Source of the DNA: an uncultured Pelagibacteraceae bacterium
Lineage (GTDB): Bacteria > Pseudomonadota > Alphaproteobacteria > Pelagibacterales > Pelagibacteraceae
Reading direction: 5' to 3'
Assembly: GCA_902560815.1 (NCBI GenBank)
Contig: CACENP010000006.1
Span: forward strand, 1-64,000
Length of the DNA: 64,000 nucleotides
Below, in pieces: positions 35,761 to 45,015 of this stretch. The notes under the pieces are model-generated. The model searched no databases and was not told the DNA's origin. It worked only from the letters and a program-made list of their open reading frames with translations. Made by a program: the position numbers and the translations under genes. The first letter of the stretch is position 1. Each line of letters begins with the position of its first letter.

Positions 35761-36451
35761 GCTATTATTACCACAAGATATTGTCGGAGGATCTTTTTGG
35801 CTTATTTCTGTTGCAATGATAGGAGCAGCAATATTTTTCTTTTTAGAGAGAGGACGATTATCAAATAGATGGGCTACAGTAATGAACCTTATTGGAGTAA
35901 TCGCTCTAATGTCATCCATACATTATTTCTATGCAAAAAACTTATGGGTACTAAATGGACAAGCACCAATAGCCTTAAGATATATTGATTGGCTTCTTAC
36001 TTTTCCATTAACAATTTTAACTTTTTATGTGATGCTAAATTCAGTTACCGACATCAAAAGAGGAATGTTTTGGCGTTTATTAGTTGGTACTTTAGTTTGG
36101 GTTATTGCTCAACTTTTAGGAGCTTATGGCTACATGAGTGTAACTCTAGGATTTTTGGTTGGTATAGTTGGATGGTTGTACATAATAGGTGAACTTTATA
36201 TGGGTGACACAGGAAGAAAAAATGCTTCTTGTGGTAACGAAAATGTCCAAATGGCTTTTTTTGCAAATAGACTAATTATAACAATAGGTTTTTCAATTTA
36301 TCATATCGGATATTTTATTGAACATCTGGCGGGAGGAGCAAACATAAATAGTCTAAATGTAATTTATAACCTAGCTGATTTTTTAAATAAAATAATATTT
36401 GGAATGATAATTTATAGCGCAGCAAAACAAGACACACAGAAAGGTACTTAG
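35753..36451 (+). CDS. proteorhodopsin-family retinal protein with atypical motif
   Basis: 232 residues, seven helices. Retinal Schiff-base lysine is Lys213 (ADFLNKIIFG) with counterions Asp79 and Asp209, Arg76 and the proteorhodopsin-type His57, all conserved. The functional motif (positions 97-101-108 of green proteorhodopsin) is Asp79-Thr83-Thr90: the cytoplasmic proton donor glutamate is threonine, and the colour-tuning position 105 is Thr87. The retinal pocket differs too: the helix F Trp and Pro (bacteriorhodopsin 182 and 186) are Phe180 and His184. It may be a slow pump, a sensor or a colour-shifted form. No retinal synthesis gene lies nearby. The next gene, a flotillin, is 18 bases away. 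Confidence 0.9.
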   Translation: MNKLLLPQDIVGGSFWLISVAMIGAAIFFFLERGRLSNRWATVMNLIGVIALMSSIHYFYAKNLWVLNGQAPIALRYIDWLLTFPLTILTFYVMLNSVTDIKRGMFWRLLVGTLVWVIAQLLGAYGYMSVTLGFLVGIVGWLYIIGELYMGDTGRKNASCGNENVQMAFFANRLIITIGFSIYHIGYFIEHLAGGANINSLNVIYNLADFLNKIIFGMIIYSAAKQDTQKGT

Positions 36452-36469
36452 ATTTAAGGAGGAACAATT

Positions 36470-38458
36470 ATGACTAGAGGAGCAGATATAATAGCAGCGA
36501 TAATTTTATTAGCACTTGCAATAGCGATTATAGTTTATTTATTGCATTGGCTATACAGAAGATCTTCAAAAGAAGTTTCTTTTGTAAGAACAGGAATGCT
36601 CGGGGAGAAAGTTGTTATATCCGGTGGTGCATTTGTTTTACCAATTATTCATAATATCACCCAAGTAGGTATGCGAACATTAAGTATAACTATAAAAAGA
36701 GGAGGAGATAAATCTTTGATAACAAAAGATAGAATGAGAGCTGAGCTTGTTACAGAATTTTTTACAAAAGTTCCACCTGATCCAAGAGCTGTTTCAACTG
36801 CTGCACAAACTTTAGGTAACAGAACACTCGATCCTGAACATTTAAGAGAAGTAGTTCAAGGTCGTTTCGCAGATGCATTAGGAGAGGTTGCTGCAAAAAT
36901 GACTCTAGATGAAATACAAGAGAATAGAGGACAGTTTGTAAAAGAAGTTACAAAAATTGCTGATGGATCAATTGGCCACACAGGTTTAGCATTAGAAACA
37001 GTTTCAATAATTTCTTTGGACCAAACTCCAATAGAACAATTTAATCCAGCTAATACTTTTGACTCACAAGGTTTAACACAACTGACTGAACAAATTGAAA
37101 CTAGAAAAAAGAAAAGAAATGATATTACTCAAGATACAAAGATTTCTATTGAAAATAAGAATTTAGAAACAATTCAAAAGGAATTAGAAATTAAAAAAAA
37201 TGAAGAGTTTTCAAAATTTAAACAGGAAAGAGAAGTTTCTATTCAAAAGGCTAAAGAAAAAACAGAGTCAATAAAACAAAGAGCAGAAAAAGAAAGAGAA
37301 GCCGAAGAAGCAGAAATAAAAAGTCAAGAAGCAATTGAAGTTGCAAAAATCTCTCAAAATCAAGTTATTGAAGTTGAAAGAAAACTCACAGAAACAAGAT
37401 TGATCGAGGAAATTGAAAAGAGAAGAAAAGAACAAAATGAATTAGAAAAAAATTCAGCTCTTGATATAAGACAAAAAGATCTTGAAACTGAGGTTAAGAT
37501 TTTAAATTTAGATAAAGAAAGTGAATACGCACGTTTAGAAAAACAAAGACTAGTTGATATTAAACGAGCTCAAGAAAAAACATCAATAATAAAAGAGCAA
37601 TCAGAAAGACAAAAAGAAGCTGAAGAAGCACAAATAATTTCTGAACAAGAAATTAAAAATGCTAAAATTGCTCAGCAGAGAAATATAGATTCACATAGAA
37701 TTGAGTCAGAAAAAGAAGTTAGAACTTTAGATATTGAAAAGGCTAAGAGGTTGCAAATTGAGGAGCACCAAAAAGAGTTAGAGATAATTGAAAAATCTAA
37801 AGAAGTTCTTGCATCAAAAGCTGAGGAACAAAATACAAGAGCTAAAGCTGTAGAAGCAGAAGAAAAAGCTAATTCAATTAGATACATCGAAAAAGCTGAA
37901 GGAATTAAGCAAGTAGATGTAATTGAGGCATCTGCAAAAGCTGAACAAGATAAACATGCAACTATGGCTGCTAAATTAAGATACGAAATAGACGCTGCAG
38001 GTAAAGAAGCATTAAATCTTGCTGAGAATGTGAGAAGTGATGCAAATAGAAGAAGTGCATTAAGAATAAAACTTGCCGAAAAAATTGAATCAATTATTAG
38101 AGAAAGCGTTAAACCTATGGCAAATATTGGTGACATTAAAATTGTTGATGTCAGCGGTCTTCCTGGATTTAGCGGAACAAGTGTTTCACCTTCAGGAGGT
38201 GGCGGATCAGGTACTTCTGGTGGATCTAAAAGTGGAGGAGGAAACTTGGCAGACAATGTAGTTAGTTCAGCTTTAAGATATAGAGCTCATCAACCGTTTT
38301 TAGATAGTCTTCTTAAAGAAATTGGAATGAATCCTGGAGAAATTAGTAACATCAGAAATATCCTTGGTGATTATGGAAATCCAAAAAAAGATTATCATAT
38401 GAACTTTGGTGAAGATGCAAAAAATTTAAAAGGAGCCAATAATCCAAAAAACAAATAA
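36470..38458 (+). CDS. flotillin/SPFH-domain membrane protein (YqiK-like)
   Basis: 662 residues. One N-terminal helix (about residues 7-28), then an SPFH domain (about 40-220; FVRTGMLGEKVVISGGAFVLP at its start, EIQENRGQFVKEV later), a long charged coiled coil (about 225-530) with Glu/Lys/Ala heptads, then a Gly/Ser linker (about 565-590) and a C-terminal tail. Flotillins form large rings in membrane microdomains. AAGGAGGAACAATT before the ATG gives strong translation. The 18-base gap to the rhodopsin gene implies one transcript. Confidence 0.9.
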   Translation: MTRGADIIAAIILLALAIAIIVYLLHWLYRRSSKEVSFVRTGMLGEKVVISGGAFVLPIIHNITQVGMRTLSITIKRGGDKSLITKDRMRAELVTEFFTKVPPDPRAVSTAAQTLGNRTLDPEHLREVVQGRFADALGEVAAKMTLDEIQENRGQFVKEVTKIADGSIGHTGLALETVSIISLDQTPIEQFNPANTFDSQGLTQLTEQIETRKKKRNDITQDTKISIENKNLETIQKELEIKKNEEFSKFKQEREVSIQKAKEKTESIKQRAEKEREAEEAEIKSQEAIEVAKISQNQVIEVERKLTETRLIEEIEKRRKEQNELEKNSALDIRQKDLETEVKILNLDKESEYARLEKQRLVDIKRAQEKTSIIKEQSERQKEAEEAQIISEQEIKNAKIAQQRNIDSHRIESEKEVRTLDIEKAKRLQIEEHQKELEIIEKSKEVLASKAEEQNTRAKAVEAEEKANSIRYIEKAEGIKQVDVIEASAKAEQDKHATMAAKLRYEIDAAGKEALNLAENVRSDANRRSALRIKLAEKIESIIRESVKPMANIGDIKIVDVSGLPGFSGTSVSPSGGGGSGTSGGSKSGGGNLADNVVSSALRYRAHQPFLDSLLKEIGMNPGEISNIRNILGDYGNPKKDYHMNFGEDAKNLKGANNPKNK

Positions 38459-38475
38459 TTTAAATTAAATATTTT

Positions 38476-38865
38476 ATGAGCACAGAAATAGACAATTGGG
38501 CAAAGAAATATGAAGATCTTACAAATGGTGATGAGACCATTAAAGCTATGGCCAAATATTACACATGCTCTTTTATGTTTGATATGGAAAAAGCAAAAGT
38601 GATAATTGAAATGCATGATGGTAAAGTAAAAAATATTAATACAAGCCCATCGCCATTAGACCCATATGACTTTGCTTTAAGAGCTTCGGCACAAACATGG
38701 AGAGAATTTGGACAGCCTATGCCTAAGCCCATGTATCATGGAATATGGTCTGCAAGCTTTTTAAAAGATCTTAAAATTGAAGGTAATCACTTAATTTTAA
38801 TGAAAAATTTAAGAAATTTTACTGTTCAATTTGAACTATTAAGAAAAACAGGGGTTCCAGTTTAA
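38476..38865 (+). CDS. SCP2-like lipid-binding domain protein
   Basis: 129 residues, no signal peptide. The order FMFDMEKAKVIIEMHDGKV, then DFALRASAQTWREF, PKPMYHGIWSA and IEGNHLILMKNL is that of a single SCP2/sterol-carrier fold, a small hydrophobic-cavity protein. Seventeen bases after the flotillin and 31 before the hydrolase. Function unknown; it could bind the hydrophobic substrate of the downstream pathway. Confidence 0.5.
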   Translation: MSTEIDNWAKKYEDLTNGDETIKAMAKYYTCSFMFDMEKAKVIIEMHDGKVKNINTSPSPLDPYDFALRASAQTWREFGQPMPKPMYHGIWSASFLKDLKIEGNHLILMKNLRNFTVQFELLRKTGVPV

Positions 38866-38896
38866 TGAGATATTTTAATTTAAAGGGAGAAATTAA

Positions 38897-39751
38897 ATGG
38901 TAAAGCACCACGATGTTGTAGGACGTTATGTAACCATAGAGGTAGATGACTGCGAATATAAAGTTTTCTATTTGCAAAATGGAAAAGGAATTCCTTTAGT
39001 TTGTCAGCACACAGCTGGATGTCATAACCACCAGTGGAGAGGACTTCTAGAAGATGAGGAAATAACAAAAAATTATAATGTTATAGCGTATGATTTACCT
39101 AGGCATGGTAAATCTGATCCACCACATAATAAAGAATGGTGGAAAGAAGAGTACAAATTAACTGCAGAACATTATTGTAATTTTATTGTGAAATTATGTG
39201 AAGCTTTAAATTTAAAAGATCCAATATTTATGGGATCTTCATTTGGAGGCAATGTGGCTCTGCAACTTGCTTTAAGACATCCAAATAAATTTAGAGCAGT
39301 TATACCAGTTGAGGCTGCTGATTACGCTCCAGGATTTTATTTGGATTGGTGGAGACATCCGCACGCTAATGCAGCACAGGTTTGTGCAAGTGGAACTTGG
39401 GATCTAATGGCACCACAATCACCAGACAAAGATAGATGGTTAACTTGGCATTACTACACTCAAGGTTCAGAGGCATTTAAAGGAGATTTATATTTTTATT
39501 CAGTCGATCATGATTTGAGAAATGAATTAAAAAATATTGATGGGCATAAATGTCCAGTAATAATGTTAACGGGTACTTATGATTATTTAACCCCTCCAGA
39601 AGCAACAGAAAACACAGCAAGGCAAATTAAAGGAGGAGTTTATATAGAAATGACGGATATTGGTCATTTCCCAATGAGTGAAAATCATGAGGTGTTCAGG
39701 GTTTATTTGATTGAAGCTTTAAAAATAATTCAAGAAAGGACTAATAAGTAA
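38897..39751 (+). CDS. alpha/beta hydrolase
   Basis: 284 residues. Oxyanion block CQHTAGCHNHQW, nucleophile elbow GSSFGG (Ser115), acid in LTGTYDYLTPP and histidine in DIGHFPMSEN. AAGGGAGAAATTAA precedes the ATG. It lies nine bases before the dimethylformamidase small-subunit-like gene, so it probably hydrolyses an ester or amide in the same pathway. Confidence 0.88.
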   Translation: MVKHHDVVGRYVTIEVDDCEYKVFYLQNGKGIPLVCQHTAGCHNHQWRGLLEDEEITKNYNVIAYDLPRHGKSDPPHNKEWWKEEYKLTAEHYCNFIVKLCEALNLKDPIFMGSSFGGNVALQLALRHPNKFRAVIPVEAADYAPGFYLDWWRHPHANAAQVCASGTWDLMAPQSPDKDRWLTWHYYTQGSEAFKGDLYFYSVDHDLRNELKNIDGHKCPVIMLTGTYDYLTPPEATENTARQIKGGVYIEMTDIGHFPMSENHEVFRVYLIEALKIIQERTNK

Positions 39752-39760
39752 ATATTTTAT

Positions 39761-40180
39761 ATGAAAAAAGATAAAACAGGTGTTCAGCTAGATCTAGGTC
39801 ATACAAGCACTGATGATTTTATAACTGAAAAATATGTTTTGCCTCTACTTAGAGACGAGAAAATGAGAAATAAATTAATAGAGGAGCATAGAGCAACACC
39901 AGTAGGAAGAGCTCCACAACCTCACAAAGGTCAGCCAATGGTTGAACATAGTAAAGAATTACAAATAGTATTAGACAAGCTTAGACGCCAGCCTATGCAC
40001 ATTAAAAAGTATGTAACCATTTGTAAAAAAGATTTTGAAGATTATAGAATTGGAATTGTAACTGGAGTAAGAGGCCAGCCTGTAGAAATTTTAGAAGAGT
40101 CTTTTTCATCAGAAGAAGCATGTGAGCATGCAATATTTTTAAAAAGAATTGTAGATTTACTTGAGAGGCATGGCGGATGA
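39761..40180 (+). CDS. probable N,N-dimethylformamidase small subunit-like protein
   Basis: 139 residues directly upstream of the large-subunit-like gene, matching the small-then-large order and size (about 130 residues) of the Paracoccus/Alcaligenes enzyme as I remember it. C-terminal part: IKKYVTICKKDFEDYRIGIV, then a GQPVEILEESFSSEEACEHA stretch. That part resembles the protein at 42560-42928. Assigned by position, size and family memory, so less sure than the large subunit. Confidence 0.6.
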   Translation: MKKDKTGVQLDLGHTSTDDFITEKYVLPLLRDEKMRNKLIEEHRATPVGRAPQPHKGQPMVEHSKELQIVLDKLRRQPMHIKKYVTICKKDFEDYRIGIVTGVRGQPVEILEESFSSEEACEHAIFLKRIVDLLERHGG

Positions 40181-40202
40181 TTAATTTAAAGAGGTTTGCA
40201 TA

Positions 40203-42560
40203 ATGTTAAGAATTACTGGCTATAGTGATAAGTACCAAGCTTTTCCTGGAGAGGAAATTAAGTTTTATGTAAATGCAGAAAAAAACGAAAACTATGATGT
40301 ACAAATTATAAGACTTATTCATGGAGACACCAATCCCGAAGGTCCTGGTTATAAAGACGAAGAAATAGGTGCCGAGTGTAATAAAACATTTCAAGGAAGA
40401 AATCAGAGAATTCATGGAGGTTCATATATAATAATTCCTCAAGACGATAGATTGAATACAACAAGTTTCACACTACAAGCTTATATTTTTCCGACAACAC
40501 CAGAAAAAGGTAAACAAGGAATTCTTACTAAATGGAACGATAAAGCTAAAAGTGGTTTTGGTCTTTTTATAGATGAGAACAAATGTTTATCAGTAATGAT
40601 TGGAGATGGAGGGGGCCAGGTTACTACTCTTTCGAGTGAAAAAGAATTAATGAGAAAAGTTTGGTATTTAGTTGCAGCTACTTACGATGCTGAGACAGGA
40701 AAATTAAAACTTTATCAAGAACCTTGCGTAACACCTACAAATGGTGGCTTAGGAATGTCCTTACTTCATCCTGCAGATGAAACAACTTCTTATGTTGAGT
40801 CAGTAAACAATTTAAAACCTAGAGCTAATGATGCGCCCTTTTTAATGGCAGCATGTACTCTTAATGATAGATCAGGAAGACATATTCATGGTGGACATTA
40901 CAAAGAAGCATTAAGTCCAATTGAATTACCAGAACAAACATTAACTTATAATGGTAAAATAGATAGACCAAGGCTGAGTAAAAAAGCTTTATCGAAATCT
41001 GAAATAGAATCTTTAGCAAGAGGATACAGTGGATGCACATCTGAACTTAGATCAGAGGTAGTAGGAGCGTGGGACTTTCATGCAAATATAACAAAAAATA
41101 TAGCCTCTACTTATATAATTGACACTACATCTAATCATTTAAACGGATTTATTATTAATTTACCTTGCAGAGGTATGACAGGTTATAATTGGACTGCAGA
41201 TGAAATGGTTTTTCATCACAAACCAGAAGAATATGGCGCAATTCATTTTCATGATGATGATATAGATGATGCAAGATGGGATGTAGACTTTACATTTAAA
41301 ATTCCCGATATAATTCGAAGTGGAGTTTACGCTGCAAGACTAAGAATTAACGGTGAAGAATCAGCGGAAACTGAGGATTTTATTCCATTTGTAATAAAAC
41401 CACCCAAAGGAAAAGCAACATCTAAACTTTGTTTTGTATTGCCAACGAATAGCTATATAGCATATTCAAACGACAATCTGGGAACTAATTCAGTTGTAGC
41501 ACAATTGCTTGCAGGAAAAGTTCCTGTTTTAGCTGCATCAGATTTATATCTAAATGAACATAGAGAGTATGGTTTATCAACATATTCTAAACATTCTGAT
41601 GGTAGTGGTGTTGCTATCTCTTCTAGACTAAGACCAATTTTAAATATGAGACCTAAATATAGACATTGGCTTTCACCTTCGCTTTGGCAATTAAATGCAG
41701 ATTTACATTTAACTGACTGGTTGGAAGAGAAAAAAATTGATTTTGATGTAGTAACTGATGAAGATTTACATTTAGAAGGAGTAGAACTATTAAATCGATA
41801 CAAATGTGTTTTAACGGGTTCGCACCCTGAGTATAGCTCAGAAAAAATGTTAGCAGCTTATGAGCAGTATCAATTAAATGGCGGAAGATGGATTTATTTA
41901 GGTTCTGATGGATTTTATTGGATAAGTGAATACCATCCTGACAATCCAAACATAATTGAAGTAAGAAAAGGTGAGGCAGGAACAAGAGCATGGACTGCCA
42001 ACCCAGGAGAATACAATAATGCTTTTGATGGAAAATATGGAGGAATGTGGAGAGCAAGAGGAAGAATACCATCAAAGGTTTGTGGATTAACTTTTACTGC
42101 TTATGGTTTTGATGTCAGCTCATATTATAAAAGATGTCCTGATAGTGAAAGACCAGAGTGTTCATGGATTTTTGATGGAGTCGGTAAAGATGAAGTTATC
42201 GGAGATTTTGGTTTAGTAGGTGGAGGTGCCGCAGGTTTAGAACTTGATAGATATGATTTAGAGTTTGGAACTCCTCATAATGCGTATTTGTTAGCTAGAT
42301 CTGAAAATCACACAAACTTAATGATGCAAGTTAATGAGGAAATTCATTTTACGGTAAGAGGTTTTTATGGTGGTGGTACAGAAAACCCAATGGTTAGAGC
42401 TGACATGATTTATTACAAAACTCCTAATGATGGAGCTTTATTTGCGCCAGGATCATTATCTTGGTGCGGAAGTTTATCTTACAACAATTATAATAATAAT
42501 GTTTCAAAAATTTTAGAGAATGCAATTAAAGGATTTTTAAAAGAAGGACCATTACCATAA
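40203..42560 (+). CDS. N,N-dimethylformamidase large subunit-like amidohydrolase
   Basis: 785 residues, close to the 762 of the known beta subunit. An N-terminal domain, a LamG/ConA-like part (about 80-200; FTLQAYIFPTTPEKGKQGI) and the C-terminal catalytic region follow in order. The known enzyme binds iron with two tyrosines and one glutamate; candidates here are Tyr418 or Tyr421 (NSYIAYSND), Tyr456 (HREYGLS) and Glu543 (GSHPEYSSE). It splits N-substituted formamides, or an analogue, into acid and amine. Its stop overlaps the next start (TAATG). Confidence 0.82.
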   Translation: MLRITGYSDKYQAFPGEEIKFYVNAEKNENYDVQIIRLIHGDTNPEGPGYKDEEIGAECNKTFQGRNQRIHGGSYIIIPQDDRLNTTSFTLQAYIFPTTPEKGKQGILTKWNDKAKSGFGLFIDENKCLSVMIGDGGGQVTTLSSEKELMRKVWYLVAATYDAETGKLKLYQEPCVTPTNGGLGMSLLHPADETTSYVESVNNLKPRANDAPFLMAACTLNDRSGRHIHGGHYKEALSPIELPEQTLTYNGKIDRPRLSKKALSKSEIESLARGYSGCTSELRSEVVGAWDFHANITKNIASTYIIDTTSNHLNGFIINLPCRGMTGYNWTADEMVFHHKPEEYGAIHFHDDDIDDARWDVDFTFKIPDIIRSGVYAARLRINGEESAETEDFIPFVIKPPKGKATSKLCFVLPTNSYIAYSNDNLGTNSVVAQLLAGKVPVLAASDLYLNEHREYGLSTYSKHSDGSGVAISSRLRPILNMRPKYRHWLSPSLWQLNADLHLTDWLEEKKIDFDVVTDEDLHLEGVELLNRYKCVLTGSHPEYSSEKMLAAYEQYQLNGGRWIYLGSDGFYWISEYHPDNPNIIEVRKGEAGTRAWTANPGEYNNAFDGKYGGMWRARGRIPSKVCGLTFTAYGFDVSSYYKRCPDSERPECSWIFDGVGKDEVIGDFGLVGGGAAGLELDRYDLEFGTPHNAYLLARSENHTNLMMQVNEEIHFTVRGFYGGGTENPMVRADMIYYKTPNDGALFAPGSLSWCGSLSYNNYNNNVSKILENAIKGFLKEGPLP

Positions 42561-42928
42561 TGAACAAACCTCAATTTACAAGACCAGAAGGAACTGGTGG
42601 TAAAAGTGTACTAGGATCTGATAATGTTACACCGTTGAATGAACTAGAAAAGAATGCTTTAGGAAATTTAGATGAAGATAAGTTAACTGAACTTGCTAAG
42701 TGTCTTTTTACACTAAATAATAGACGTTATGGACCTATACCAGGAGCGTATATGGTAATGTGTACAAAACCTGGCAAAGAATGGTGTGTGGCGCAACTTA
42801 ATGCCGATAGAGCAAAGCCTTTTATTTTGTTTGAAGATAAAGTTTTTAGTTCAATTGAAAAAGCACAGGAAGAAGCAGAAAGAATTAAAAAAGAACGAGG
42901 CGAGTCAGCGCCAATGCGTTGTACCTAA
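42560..42928 (+). CDS. second small-subunit-like protein of the formamidase cluster
   Basis: 122 residues, start overlapping the large-subunit stop by one base. The C-terminal part (EWCVAQLNADRAKPFILFED, then KVFSSIEKAQEEAERIK) lines up with the end of the 139-residue protein upstream of the large subunit (YRIGIV..GQPVEILEESFSSEEACEHAIF). It is either an alternative small subunit or an assembly factor. A CxxxxxxRCT-like end and Cys residues may bind a metal. No known family recognised directly. Confidence 0.6.
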   Translation: MNKPQFTRPEGTGGKSVLGSDNVTPLNELEKNALGNLDEDKLTELAKCLFTLNNRRYGPIPGAYMVMCTKPGKEWCVAQLNADRAKPFILFEDKVFSSIEKAQEEAERIKKERGESAPMRCT

Positions 42929-42942
42929 AGTGAAAGGATTAA

Positions 42943-45009
42943 ATGTCCGAAAAATCTCTTTGGTTATTAATATTTATATTAGTTTATGCCGCATTTTGTT
43001 TTTTTTGGGGTGTAAGAGGATCTAATTATAATTCAGATAGTCCAGAAAAATTTTATTTAGCAAATAAAAATGTATCTTCTTGGGTTTTTTTCTTTGCCGC
43101 AACAGCAGCCACTTTTTCAGGGTTAACAGTAATATCCCAGACAAATTTAATTTTTAATGATGGTTTTCAATATGTAGGAACAGCTTTTATTGCAATAACA
43201 GTACCGCTTGGAAGTATATTTTTTTTTAAGCGTCAGTGGATGTTAAGTAGAAAATTTGGATATATTACACCGGGTGAAATGTATTATGATTACTATAAAA
43301 GTGACACTATTCGAATCTTATCTGTTTTAGTAACTTTTTTTATAGCAATTCCACTTATAGCAGTTTTTTTTGGAGCAACTGGTTATTTGATAAATATTTT
43401 AACCGAAGGTTATGTCTCTAGAGAAATGGGAATGTGGGTAGTTTCTACAATTGTACTTTTTTATGTTACAAGAGGGGGATTTAAATCAATTGTTAGCGTT
43501 GGTGTTGTTCAGTCATGGTTATATTTTACAACTGTAATTCTTTTAGGCATTATTATTTATTCTTTTATTGGTGATTTAGATTCATTTGGTAAATCATTAG
43601 CAAATATTGCAAGTACCACAATTAGTTCATGGGGAAATACAAATGGTTACGGTGGTGGAGACTATAACGGATATTTTGCTTTACCAGGAGTTATTCAATG
43701 GGTTGCAGGTTTAGGTAAAAACGAAGCAGTTGGTGGTCCATGGACGGCAATGATGATATTTACTTTTACAGTAACATTTATGGGAATTATTCTTTCACCT
43801 TCTTTTTCTATGTGGAGTTACTCTGCAAAACATCCAAAAGTATTTTCATATTACCAAATATGGGGCTCTGCAGTAGTAGTAGGTTTATTATTATTTATTT
43901 TTACAACCTTCCAAGGTATTGGTGCAAGTTTGTTAGGAGCTAATCCAGAAGTAAACAGTAATGGCTTAGCAATTAGCAATTTACTCCCAGAGATACCAAA
44001 CAATGATCACTCATTAATAATTTATCATATTATAAATTTAATGGACGAATATGCTCTTTGGGTAACAGGCTTATTAGCAGTTGGAATAATTGCAGCTCTT
44101 CAATCAACAGCTTCAGCGCTATTAATGACTTCTGGTAGTATTATTACTAGAGACTTATACAAAGCTTATGTAAACAAAAATATACCTTGGGAAAAAGAAC
44201 TCGCTGTTGCTAGAATTATTATGCTACTAATTTTTTTAGCTTCACTTTATTTAGCTACGTTTGCCAAACCCGCAATGGTAATTTTTAGTGGAATTTCGAT
44301 AGCAATAGCTTTTCAGTTCATTATTATTTTATTAGGATTGCTATGGTTCCCTTGGATTACCAAAGGAGCAGCAATGTCAGGTTTAATTATTGGAATCATT
44401 ATTGTTATTTTAACTGAAACGATTGGACAGCAAATTACTGGAAACAGATTGCCTTGGGGTAGATGGCCTTTAACAATTCATTCAGGGGTATGGGGTTTAA
44501 TATTTAACGTATTTATTTGTTTTTCTATTTCTGGTTTTTCAAATATTACCAAGATTGATATGTACAGATCTCATAGACAAAAATTTCATGATTTTTTAAA
44601 TGATCATATGGGTCTACATCCTAGTAGAACGAAATTAAGATCGTTTGCTTATGTAATAGCTTTAATTTGGTTGTTTTTTGGTGTTGGACCTGGACAAGTT
44701 TTAGGTAATAATTTTTTTGGAGAACCAGGAGCAGGATATGAAGCGTGGATTTTAAAAATACCATCTATTTGGGGATATCAACTAATATGGTGGTTTTTTG
44801 GAATAGGTCTAATTTGGTTTTTATCTAACAAAATGGATTTATCAACTTTGCCAAACAAGCCTATTCAACCTAATGATTTGTATCAACCACCAGATGAGGT
44901 CCAAGGAGAAGTAAATTATATTGACAAAGTTGGCACAGGATATGGGTGGATTTTAATTCTTATAGGAATAGCAATATTTTCAATAGTGTTTTATGTTTAC
45001 TTTGTATAA
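42943..45009 (+). CDS. sodium:solute symporter (SSS family)
   Basis: 688 residues with about 14 hydrophobic helices, larger than the common 500-550 forms. VYAAFCFFWGVRG, then SSWVFFFAATAATFSGLTVI, GYITPGEMYYDYY and AALQSTASALLMTSGSIITRDLY are the helix 1, 2 and 8-9 blocks of the LeuT-like SSS fold; the last carries the sodium-site serine/threonines. AAAGGATTAA precedes the ATG. It probably imports the amide or amine substrate with sodium ions. Confidence 0.9.
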   Translation: MSEKSLWLLIFILVYAAFCFFWGVRGSNYNSDSPEKFYLANKNVSSWVFFFAATAATFSGLTVISQTNLIFNDGFQYVGTAFIAITVPLGSIFFFKRQWMLSRKFGYITPGEMYYDYYKSDTIRILSVLVTFFIAIPLIAVFFGATGYLINILTEGYVSREMGMWVVSTIVLFYVTRGGFKSIVSVGVVQSWLYFTTVILLGIIIYSFIGDLDSFGKSLANIASTTISSWGNTNGYGGGDYNGYFALPGVIQWVAGLGKNEAVGGPWTAMMIFTFTVTFMGIILSPSFSMWSYSAKHPKVFSYYQIWGSAVVVGLLLFIFTTFQGIGASLLGANPEVNSNGLAISNLLPEIPNNDHSLIIYHIINLMDEYALWVTGLLAVGIIAALQSTASALLMTSGSIITRDLYKAYVNKNIPWEKELAVARIIMLLIFLASLYLATFAKPAMVIFSGISIAIAFQFIIILLGLLWFPWITKGAAMSGLIIGIIIVILTETIGQQITGNRLPWGRWPLTIHSGVWGLIFNVFICFSISGFSNITKIDMYRSHRQKFHDFLNDHMGLHPSRTKLRSFAYVIALIWLFFGVGPGQVLGNNFFGEPGAGYEAWILKIPSIWGYQLIWWFFGIGLIWFLSNKMDLSTLPNKPIQPNDLYQPPDEVQGEVNYIDKVGTGYGWILILIGIAIFSIVFYVYFV

Positions 45010-45015
45010 TAATTT

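Noticed and set aside
37672-38256. 194-codon open frame opposite the flotillin coiled coil
   Set aside because: Ser/Leu/Ala-rich shadow of a Glu/Lys-rich coding strand, with no family resemblance and no ribosome site; the flotillin frame explains the sequence.
41653-42075. 140-codon open frame opposite the formamidase-like gene
   Set aside because: Low-complexity Leu/His/Phe translation antisense to a clear conserved enzyme.
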